DNA of 10,613 nt. Source: Clostridiales bacterium (GTDB lineage: Bacteria; Bacillota; Clostridia; Oscillospirales; Butyricicoccaceae). Made by a program: the position numbers and the translations under genes. Shown here piece after piece: positions 1-8,600 of this stretch (positions are counted from its first letter, which is position 1; every line of letters starts with the position of its first letter). The notes below the pieces were generated by a model, which was not told the origin of the DNA, did no database searches, and saw nothing but the letters and a program-made list of their open reading frames with translations. The stretch covers positions 1-10,613 of the forward strand of contig JANZZB010000044.1 of NCBI GenBank assembly GCA_026419635.1, in the 5' to 3' direction.

Positions 1-19
1 AGATGTGTATAAGAGACAG
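1..19. other. Tn5 mosaic-end (Nextera-type) adapter remnant
   Basis: The first 19 bases read AGATGTGTATAAGAGACAG, exactly the synthetic 19-bp mosaic end used by hyperactive Tn5 transposase in tagmentation libraries. The natural Tn5 outer and inner ends differ from this hybrid sequence, so this is library adapter left on the contig end, not host DNA. It runs on into the interrupted yfmH reading frame without a stop, so the last six or so codons of a naive translation are artefact. No copy is seen at the right edge. Confidence 0.96.
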
Positions 20-978
20 GCCATAAAGACAGCGGCCTTCGGGAATTGACTGTAACCAGCCTCAAAAGAACGGTTGATTAACCCATCTGAGTAGAGTTTG
101 GAATATAATTTTGATGACGTGCCTAAAAGATACTCCGCTGCAAGTTCTCCCAAAAGCTCGTCTTTATAACGGTCTTTCGAAGGCTCCGGAGGAACAGTTT
201 TAAATCCGGCGAGGACCATCGGCATGGAAAGCGCCATACGCATTTCTTTTTTTGGACACGCCGCAGTCGATTTTTCGTCTCCGTAAATTCTCTCAGCAAT
301 CTCAAGATTGTCCTTCTTTGTAATACGTTCGGCGGCGGAGGCAATCTGGTCCATGGACTGGTCGCCCGCGACGACAAGTACCATATTGGATGGACTGTAA
401 AACGCTTTATGGCAACTATATAAAACGTCCGGTGTGATTTCGGAAATGCTTTTTACCGTTCCTATGATCGAATTGCGCACAGTATGGTTTTCAAAAAGCG
501 CTTCAAACAAAAGATTAAAAGAGCGCCACCCCGGCGTATCTTCCACCATACCGATCTCCTGACCGATAATTCCTTGTTCCTTATCAACGCTTTCTTTCGT
601 AAAATATGGATTTGAAACAAAATCCAAAAGAATATTAAGATTCTCGTCAAAACGGTCTGTTGATTCAAAATGATAAGCCGTCATTGTATGGCTGGTAAAT
701 GCATTCGGTGACGAGCCAAGTGCTGCGAATTTATTCATGGCGTTGCCGTCTTTCTGGTCAAACAGCTTGTGTTCCAGAAAATGAGCAACACCTCCCGGAG
801 ATTGGATCGTCTGATTATTTAAGACAAATTTAGAGTCGACAGAACCATAATTCGTCGCAAATACCGCAAAGCTCTTGTTGAAATTCTTTTTTGGAAAAAA
901 GTATATAGAAAGACCGTTTGATAACCGTTTAAACAAAACTTCCTGATTCAATCTTTTCGAAATAATCCGTTTAGGCAT
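20..978 (-). CDS. yfmH: M16 family zinc metallopeptidase, YfmH type (C-terminus missing)
   Basis: This frame is open from the ATG at 976-978 to the contig end; about 319 genuine codons remain. M16 proteins of this type are usually around 420-430 aa, so roughly the last 100 residues are off the window. The inverted zinc motif HxxEH is intact (H66, F67, L68, E69, H70). The downstream helix with E134 and E141, spaced by seven residues, matches the conserved M16 pair whose second Glu is the third zinc ligand. The N-terminus (MPKRIISKRL, then the NGL, FFPKKNFNKS and ATNYGS segments) is characteristic of YfmH. The family is named for association with EF-P 5-aminopentanol modification in Bacillus; the substrate is not evident from sequence. 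It lies 138 nt downstream of its inactive partner yfmF on the same strand, probably as one operon. The Shine-Dalgarno AAAGGA sits unusually far (14 nt) from the ATG, within a structured leader. Confidence 0.93.
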
Positions 979-1050
979 TGTGTAATGACCATTCCTTTCG
1001 TTGTTTATTCGGCACAAAAAGACCATAAATCGGAATGGCCGTCATGTGCC
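979..1050 (-). promoter_or_regulatory. Structured leader of yfmH (leader B), candidate cis-regulatory RNA
   Basis: On the minus strand the yfmF-yfmH gap contains nested complementary arms. GGCACA (1045-1050) pairs with TGTGCC (1011-1016). Inside it, GGCCAT (1035-1040) pairs with ATGGTC (1021-1026, one G-U pair). The longer 5' arm GGCCATTCC (1032-1040) is also complementary over nine positions, with one G-U, to GGAATGGTC at 987-995, which covers the Shine-Dalgarno core. The two folds exclude each other, so the RBS could be exposed or hidden. A 16-nt segment, AGGAATGGTCATTACA (981-996), is identical to one before yfmF. I know of no named riboswitch with this layout. The pairing is seen directly; regulation is inferred. 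Confidence 0.5.
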
Positions 1051-1116
1051 CTCGCTGCATCTGACTGTTACATACAGTTTAGAATTTTATCTTAACAGTT
1101 AACGTAAATACGATTA

Positions 1117-2397
1117 TTATTTTGCTTCTTCCCCTTTAAGGAAATAAACGGTGTCAAGAGTAACGGTTCCGGCTGCCGCGACAACATCATGCGAATCAAC
1201 CCGTTCTGTTGCAAAAATCAATTCCTCCGGTCCGTAAGGAAGTCTTCCAACCGCCTGAGACAACTCAAAATCTTCAAGCTGTACTGGTGAATCCAAAATT
1301 GCTTTTAAGGATGTCAAAACACTTTTCTTAGCGGCATCAAACTCTTCCTCATTAAAATCAGCGGATTTCACGGCTTCAAGTTGTTTTAAGATTTCCTTTT
1401 TAGCAATTTCAAAATTTTGCACTTCGATCCCTGAGGAAACCGCCATAATGCCGGCAAGCTTTTCGAGAGTCGAACTTGCATAATAGCAAAGGGACATTTT
1501 TTCTCTGACGTTTAAAAAGAGTTTCGATGACGTCGATCCTCCGAATAGAGCATTCATAACAATCAAAGCCGGATATTCTCTTGATTCCGCCGTAATTGTT
1601 GTACGGAAACCAAGCGCAAGCTTTCCTTGCGATACCGCCATGGTCTCCGTTATATTTTTCTGTTCTTTATTTATACCGATCGCCGGAGGCGTCGCATTTG
1701 GCTTTTCTAGATTTATACCACGAAGACTCCCGAGTGATTCGCGAACAACATGTTCAACTGTGTCGGCATTTTCGTTTCCGCAATAAAAAATTTCTATTTG
1801 GCACGAACTTAACATTTCTTCATAATATGAATATGCTGTCTTTGCATCAATCTTTTTCGCAGTTTCGATGTCTCCGAGTTCAGAAAGACCGAATGGCTCG
1901 TTTTCGCACATGATTTCAAAAAGGCGTTTTTTTGCGTAGGTACGTTTATCGTTTATCTGAGCCTCTATCCTGTCAACCAAATTCGCCCTCTCACCGGCGA
2001 CATAATTAGAATCAAACACAGAATCAACCAAATACGGGCGCAAAAGAATTTCAGAAAGAAGCATAAGGGTTTTCCTGAAAACCGGTTCCCCTCCTGTCGT
2101 CTGATCGCTAACCATATCACAGACAAATCCGACGCATTGCACAGCGCCTTTTTTACGAACATAAGGTTCAATCCGCGCTCCATATAAAGCATTTAACTCA
2201 AACGCTATTTTCTCCATGTCAGGATATTTTTTGCATCCGCGCCTCAAAAGGTTCGGCAAAAGTGCAAAGTTTGCCGCCTTTTCCTTTTCCAGTGTTGTTA
2301 AAAAACTGATTGAAAAACACGGGGCGATAAATTTATTTGTACTGATTACACGAAGCCACACCCCGGGGCTTATTTCAGTTCGAACTGTCTTTTGCAT
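1117..2397 (-). CDS. yfmF: M16-fold peptidase-like protein, YfmF type (lacks zinc motif)
   Basis: A 426-aa protein of the M16 fold. I chose the ATG at 2395-2397, giving MQKTVRTEISPGV, because this matches the usual YfmF N-terminus. An in-frame ATG at 2436 would add 13 residues translated from the leader and lies upstream of the Shine-Dalgarno. Where active M16 enzymes carry HxxEH, this protein has ALLPNLLRRG (about residues 45-54) with no His or Glu ligands, so it should not bind catalytic zinc. The second M16 domain is well preserved: a GGSTSSKLFLNVREK segment, then Arg298 and Tyr305/Tyr306, the region that contacts substrate in M16 proteins. As in other active/inactive M16 pairs, it probably forms a heterodimer with the YfmH encoded next. 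The family name refers to EF-P 5-aminopentanol modification; a direct role there is not shown by the sequence. An extended -10 promoter lies about 140 nt upstream. Confidence 0.93.
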   Translation of the reverse strand: MQKTVRTEISPGVWLRVISTNKFIAPCFSISFLTTLEKEKAANFALLPNLLRRGCKKYPDMEKIAFELNALYGARIEPYVRKKGAVQCVGFVCDMVSDQTTGGEPVFRKTLMLLSEILLRPYLVDSVFDSNYVAGERANLVDRIEAQINDKRTYAKKRLFEIMCENEPFGLSELGDIETAKKIDAKTAYSYYEEMLSSCQIEIFYCGNENADTVEHVVRESLGSLRGINLEKPNATPPAIGINKEQKNITETMAVSQGKLALGFRTTITAESREYPALIVMNALFGGSTSSKLFLNVREKMSLCYYASSTLEKLAGIMAVSSGIEVQNFEIAKKEILKQLEAVKSADFNEEEFDAAKKSVLTSLKAILDSPVQLEDFELSQAVGRLPYGPEELIFATERVDSHDVVAAAGTVTLDTVYFLKGEEAK

Positions 2398-2483
2398 AAG
2401 TTGTAATGACCATTCCTCTCTCACAGTTGAGCTCACAGAACTGCCATTATCGAAATGGCGTTATGAGCATGTGCCAATGGCAG
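2398..2483 (-). promoter_or_regulatory. Structured leader of yfmF (leader A), candidate cis-regulatory RNA
   Basis: This 5' UTR segment on the minus strand is related to leader B. It contains GGCACATG (2468-2475), a hairpin GCCATT-tcgat-AATGGC (arms 2454-2459 and 2443-2448), TGTGAGC (2431-2437), and then the shared 16-nt AGGAATGGTCATTACA (2402-2417). It has an extra upstream arm CTGCCATT (2476-2483), perfectly complementary to AATGGCAG (2441-2448). Using that 8-bp helix would free the second arm GCCATTTC (2452-2459), which can pair with GGAATGGT at the Shine-Dalgarno site (2409-2416) through G-U pairs. The AGGA core is 16 nt from the ATG, longer than usual. Pairing was found by eye; a regulatory role is inferred from its conservation in both leaders. 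Confidence 0.5.
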
Positions 2484-2534
2484 CTATCATAAAGGCTTGT
2501 TTTTTAACTTTTTCCCGGAAAATATTATTTTTAG

Positions 2535-2543
2535 ATTATATCA
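2535..2543 (-). promoter_or_regulatory. Extended -10 promoter for the yfmF-yfmH operon
   Basis: The minus strand reads TGATATAAT: a consensus -10 hexamer TATAAT (2535-2540) preceded by TGN, the extended -10 motif. No good -35 hexamer lies 16-18 nt upstream, where the sequence is TTTTCT-like, which fits an extended -10 promoter that does not need one. Transcription would start near 2528 and give a leader of about 130 nt before yfmF, including the structured segment. The site lies about 85 nt past the glucan synthase stop codon, so the M16 pair appears to have its own promoter. Confidence 0.6.
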
Positions 2544-2554
2544 TTTTACTTTTG

Positions 2555-2588
2555 GAAAGAAAAGGACATGCAATGCAATTTTTCTTTC
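2555..2588. repeat. AT-rich inverted repeat between glucan synthase gene and yfmF promoter
   Basis: Two perfectly complementary 9-nt arms (GAAAGAAAA at 2555-2563 and TTTTCTTTC at 2580-2588) flank a 16-nt loop. It lies just after the glucan synthase stop codon and overlaps the -35 region of the yfmF promoter. As an RNA hairpin it is weak (mostly A-U) and has no clean U-tract after it, so it is a poor intrinsic terminator. A protein-binding operator is an alternative. Its function is unknown. Confidence 0.3.
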
Positions 2589-2623
2589 GGAAGGGTTGAG
2601 TTAGATACCGATATTCTATTTCT

Positions 2624-5600
2624 TTATAACTCAAGTACAATTTTGTGTTCGCCACTTTCTTTAAGCGTTATTTCATAGCTTTTTTCTTCCGGTTCCGTCT
2701 GTGCATCTAACAATTTATTATTTCTTAATACTTCAATCTGGTAAACGGCATTTTTATAATGAAGTGTTGCTTTGTATCCATTAAAATCATCCGGCAAAGA
2801 AGGTTTTATGATAAGTTTGCCGTCTAAAACCTTAATACCAAGCATGTTTTCGATCGTGACGCGAAAAAACCAGCCGGAGGCTCCCGTATAATAAGACCAA
2901 CCCCCGCGGCCGATATGCTGAGGGTTTGCGTACACGTCTGCCGCAATTACAAATGGCTCCGCTTTATATTGTTCCGGCAAATGATTTTCCGGCAAAATCG
3001 CTTTCAGAATATCATATCCGTCGTTAGAATAGGAAAGTAAAAAGCATCCCATTGCAAGCCAGATTGCCCCATGTGTATACTGGCCTCCGTTTTCGCGCAC
3101 TCCGGGAAGATAGCCTTTAATATAACCTGGGTTTTTTACTGAATTTTCAAACGGCGGCTTTAGAAGCAAAATAATCTGATTTTCCCGATCAAATAATTCA
3201 TTGACAGCGCTTTTTACCGCAGTTCGACTCTTGTTTTCGTCGCAAGGCACAAGCGTGCTAAAACTTTGGGATATGGAATCAATTTTGCATTCGTCGCAAA
3301 CTTTTGAGCCAAGCGGCTCCCCATCGTCATAATAGCCCCTAAGGAAATAGCTATCGTCCCATGCGGCTTCCGCCGCAGCAGCGTATTCTGTTGCTTTTTT
3401 GAGATATCTTGCGGCACGATCATCTTCTTTTATTGCTTCGCAAAGCTTTGCCATTTTTGAAAGTACAAGAGATAAGAACCATGAAAGCCAAACACTTTCA
3501 CCTTTTCCCTGCACGCCCACCATATTCATTCCGTCGTTCCAGTCACACGTTCCGATAAGCGGTAAAGAATGCTCTCCGCTTCCTCGTTTTAAGACCAGAT
3601 CTACAGCGCGCACCGCGTGATAGAATATGGTTTCTTTTATTGGAGAGATCCTTGGTGTCTCATATCGCTCTGTCGAATTTTCATCCAGTGGCGGGGATTC
3701 GATATACGGAACAGTTAGTTTTAATATATCGAAATCTTCTGTCTTTTCAAGATATTCACAAAGTGCATACGGCAGCCATAAAAGGTCATCGCTGCATTTT
3801 GTACGGATTCCACGATGCCCTTCCTCCTTTTTTGTATTTGTATAATGCCACCAGTGCTGCGTATCTCCCTCTAGAAACTGGTGTGCACATGCACGAATAA
3901 TATGCTCTTTTACAACATCCGGACAAACCAGTGTCAGAGCCGTAACATCCTGAAGCTGATCCCGGAATCCGAACGCACCACCGTTTTGATAAAAGGATGT
4001 TCGCGCATACACACGGCAGCACAAAGTCTGATACACCGCCCAGGTATTCATATAACGGTCAAGAGCTCCGTCTTTGGTATGAATCTGAATTTTTCCAGCC
4101 AGAGACTTCCAGTATTCTAAAACCGAATTAAATTCCTTCATTGCATTTTCATAACCCGCAAGTATTTTTGCGCCGTCTGTTACATTTAATTTGCCACATG
4201 CCATGTGCACAATAACGGCCGTGTGCTTGTCACCATTCTTTACAAAAGTTGTTCTTAATGCCAGGCAGGGATCTAATCCAGCACCCACGGCTCCGTCGAA
4301 GTTTCCGCCTTGAAAAGACGGAAGCGAACACGTATATTCGTTCTTTCCCGACCCGATTACCGTAAAATAATACGGCGAAAATTCCGTATTATAACGATTT
4401 TGCACCCAAACCGCGCCAGTTTCCTCAAAGACTCCGCTAACAATGTGGCTTGTCGATGGCAATGTCGGTCCCAATTGTAGTGTAGTACCACAAGACAGCA
4501 TCAAATCTTCGGCATCACATTCTCCGGTCACTTCTGCAATCACAATCCTGCACGGAAGTCTTTTACAGACGAATATTGTTGTTTTTAGATTCAGCCTGCC
4601 GACTTTCTTTTCATATTGTGCATACCCGGGCGCAAATGTAACAGTACATGTGCCTGAGTGGTCGGCAAAAACGGATATTTTTTCTCCTTTAACAAAAAAC
4701 TCCACCTGTTCCGGTCCAGAAACCGCCAACGGGTCGTTTATCCAGCAATTAATTCTGTTTTCCCTGGAATTCTGGAACCACATGTGACCCGCTCCACAGT
4801 CGGATGCGATATATCCGAAAGCCATATTGGCAAGTATATGGCTCTGCACAAGAGAAGGCAGACTTCTGTCGCACTGTATCTGGTATGATCCATCCTCCAA
4901 AAAGCGTCCTTCCGCTACCCCGCCGTCAGGCTTTGAAACATAACGCATTCTAAAAAGGCCTGCATTTGCAATCTGTTTTTTCGGCAGTCCTTTTTCGGGA
5001 TCAATAATAATAGATGCACAGGAATATAGAAAATCCCGCTCCTCTTCAGATGTTTTTAATATATCAATAAAATGCACTCCGCCACGAATTCCAAGCAGGC
5101 TTTCGCCGCCTGAAGATTTTAAGGCTTCCATTAGTGCTGTTCTCACCGGACAATGATACTCGCCACCATCGAAGGTAAAGAGAATCAAATCAAAAAGTGC
5201 GCCGTTTACAAAACAGAAAATATGCTTTTTAATCCAAAAAGCCGCTTTTTTCGCCGCTTCTTCGTCGCTTGCCATAATTGCAGCAATCGGAAGCTCCCCC
5301 GAGATACCAAAACACCAAAGATCCTGCTGACCAAGTCTTGAATGAAGAGCTGCCTCTTTATGAAAGGCAGATTTCCCGAAAAGCACCGAGCTGTAAAGGT
5401 CAAATGCTTCTCCCACGTCTTTTTTGGTCAGCCCGAGAACGCGTGCACATCCCTCCTGGCGCGATGCCAAATCTGGCGTTTTTTTGATTAAAGCCCTTTC
5501 AAGACGTGAAAGCGTTTCATGAAGATCACGCCCCGCCGCAAGGGCGAAAGTAACATTTTTGGTTTCACCCGCTTTAAGATTAATGTTTACACGTGCAAGA

Positions 5601-8600
5601 ATACACGGATCAATTACAGCCCCATCCGTTTCCATAGCTTCCCGTTTTGATGCTTCATATATCCTCCGCACGCCGCCTCTTCCTAAAGCCGCTTCTTTTG
5701 ACGTGTCAAATTTTACGGGGCTGTCGCAACAAAAAACAATCCCCCTCTCATCACCGCCGTCTCTAGGCCGTCTCTTAATAATCACCGCATTTCCTAGTAT
5801 TTCTGTTTTTAAAAAGAGCTTTGAAAAAGCAGGATGAGACGAAAAATCCGAGGCATTTTCAATCTGTGGTTCAAAGTAAACAAGCAGCTGCGCCGAAATA
5901 TTATTTCCCGATGTGTTTTTTAATTCTACCTGTCGTATTTCCGCATCCATACTCTCGAGCACGGACGATCGAATGCAGGTAGTAAAGCGCTCCGTTTTGC
6001 AGATATGATTTGCGCGTGAAGCTTCAAACCGTCCTGAGTAAATTGCGTTACCTTCATAAAACGGCATTTTTAATAATGATGTTAATTGTTCCTCTGTCTT
6101 CAGGAAAAATCCTATTCCGGAAAAAACGGAAGGATCAGACGTCGAAAAAGATGTGAGCTGTACTCTCCCGCTCTCGGATCTGCTTCTTCCGTCATCAGTA
6201 ATAAGCAAGCGATAGGAGCCGTTTGACAGAAGGTTAATAACCGGGGCTCCGTATTCTTTATCTGAAAATTCTCGAACCACCTCGGAAAGAGCAGGCTTTG
6301 GCTTATCCGGTACATCTTTGGAAAACACACGTATAACCGGCGTCCCGACGGGGATTTTTTCACACAAAAGTCCCTGATACGCCCGCATGCGGGCATCTCT
6401 CATAAACCGCTCGGTCATCGGAGTTTTTGAAATCAGATTTGAAATGGCAATCAGACTCATTCCAATATGATGCGCCATATAGCAGCGGACAATCGCGTAC
6501 TCTTTCTGGCCCGGAAGACGGCTTACAGTAAAATCACAGGCTTCAAAAAAGCCGTAACGGCCTTCCATTCCCATATCGCGAAGCCTTCGCAGATTCCTGA
6601 TGGCATTTTCGTGATCGATTGACAAAGCCAAAAACGATGAATAGGGAGACACGACTTGTTCACGGTCAAGACCGCGCTTTAAACCTAATCTTTGAACTCC
6701 ATGTGCTTTATATTGGTAATTGAGCGCGTTATCAAACGCGTAAAACGCGCTTTCTGAAATACCAAAAGGCGTACCCCTTTTTTTACCGTTTAATTTCTGC
6801 ACGTAAACTGCAAATTGCATGCTTTCATAAAGCATAGAATTTTCATATGCGGGGATAAGCAGGTTTGGCATTAAATATTCAAACATGGTGCCAGTCCAGG
6901 ATAGCATACCCCGGTATCCATTTAATTGCGTAAGCCCGCGTCCAAGCCGTTCCCAGTGCTTTTTCGGTGCCTGACCGAGTGCTACTGCAACATAGCTTAG
7001 AATTCTAGATTCGCTTGACATCAGGTCGTAAACACCGCTGCTTGTACGGCCCGTCTCTACATCGCGGCTAATATAAAAAAGTTTTCTTTTTTTATCATAT
7101 AGCGGTCTAAGGTCAATGGCAGATGCAATCTTATAAACTCGATCTTTCAGTTCTTCACGTTTATCACTTTCAAATTCTGACAATGCTTCGTAAGCGACAA
7201 TCAAACACGCCAGAAAGTTGCCGCTGTCAACGGAAGACACACACCTTGGGTAAAGCGGGCGGGCTTTTTTAGTATCGTACCAGTTTAATAAATGCCCTTC
7301 CCACTTTTCAAGCTTTTCAATTGTAGTCAGCATTTTTCCAATCAGAAAAACGGCGCGTGCTTCATCAATAAACCCAAGATCTTTTGCTGAAATAATACAA
7401 AGAATGCACAAACCAATATTGGTCGGCGAAGTGCGTCTTGCCAAGCCGACCGGTGGCTGTTCCTGATAATTATCAGGCGGAAGGTAATGATCTTCTGGCC
7501 GCAGGAAATCTTCAAAGTATTTCCAAATAAACGCAGCCTCTCGTTTTAAGAATGCATTGTCTTCGTCACTGATCTTTTTATGATGCACCGCTTCTCGGCT
7601 GATCAAATACCCTACCTGCGGAGAAAAAATCCAGACAAGGCCCAGAAGAACCGAAATCATTTCATGTCCGGCAAGAATCACAAATAGTCCCGCTATGACC
7701 GACGGCAGCATCAACCTGTGATAACGTACAGCCGAAACATTTCTTTGGTCAGCCTGATCCGCCGTCACCCACAAAAGAAGATTCTTCTTTGAAACAATCA
7801 TTCTGTAAAGTGCCGTTATTGCGGCTCCAAGCCCTATGATTGCCTGATACGGAAGAAACGACAGATTTAAGAGAGTGCGCAGCGAGTTTGCCGGCACTCC
7901 AGTCAATATATTGGAATGATACTTCCGCATTCCGTCGCCGCGGAACAGAATGACCGCAAGGTCAGTAAGAAGCGGCATCATAATGGATATCATAGAAATT
8001 AGAATACACGGGATGAAAAAGCGGTAAGAAAGGAGAGAACCCAAAACTAAGATCAAAAAAATGACAAACGGTGTAAGGCTGCGTCTTAAATTGTCGAATA
8101 TTTTCCATTTGCCCTGTTTGTTGATTGGATTTTGGACAATTTCACCTTTTTGGTTATAGACTTTTTCCAAAAGCCATGGTGATATCTGAAAATCGCCTCG
8201 GATCCACCGGTGCATTCTTGTAAAATATGAAGAAAGCTTAAAAGGAAACCCATCTGTAAACTGAACATCGCTGACAAAGCCGGCGCGTAGATAGATGCCC
8301 TCAATAAGATCATGAGACAGTATCTGATTTTCCGGAAGACGTTCATAAAAGACCCTGTCGAACGCATCAATATCGATTAAACCCTTGCCGGTATAAATAC
8401 CTTCGGAAAACAAATCCTGGTATACATCGCTTATTGCGCTGCCGTACGGATCGACTCCGCCGACTCCTGCAAAAATTCGTGAAAAAAAGCTTCGGTTTGC
8501 GGCTTCAAGCGACGGCAAAATACCAGGCTGAAGTATGCCGTGTCCTCGCTTTACTGTAAGAGTTTCCGGATCGATTTCCGGCCGGTTCAGGGGATGGAGC

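Noticed and set aside
123..668. Frameshifted or broken yfmH suggested by short alternative-frame ORFs on the minus strand
   Set aside because: The main frame is continuous from 978 to the left edge with all expected motifs. It merely lacks a stop because the contig ends.
1081..1116. Separate promoter for yfmH in the gap after yfmF
   Set aside because: AT-rich TAAAAT and TTTACG-like hexamers exist but their spacing (about 13 nt) is wrong. Co-transcription with yfmF is simpler.
2555..2588. Intrinsic terminator of the glucan synthase gene
   Set aside because: The 9-bp stem is almost entirely A-T, the loop is 16 nt and no U-tract follows on the minus strand.
2216..2599. 127-aa plus-strand open frame over the yfmF start, leader and promoter
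   Set aside because: It is antisense to a solid gene start and its regulatory region, has no recognisable domain, and its composition reads as the complement of yfmF.
4443..4787. 114-aa plus-strand open frame inside the glucan synthase gene
   Set aside because: It is wholly antisense to a well-supported GH94 region, has no domain, and no plausible ribosome-binding site decides its start.
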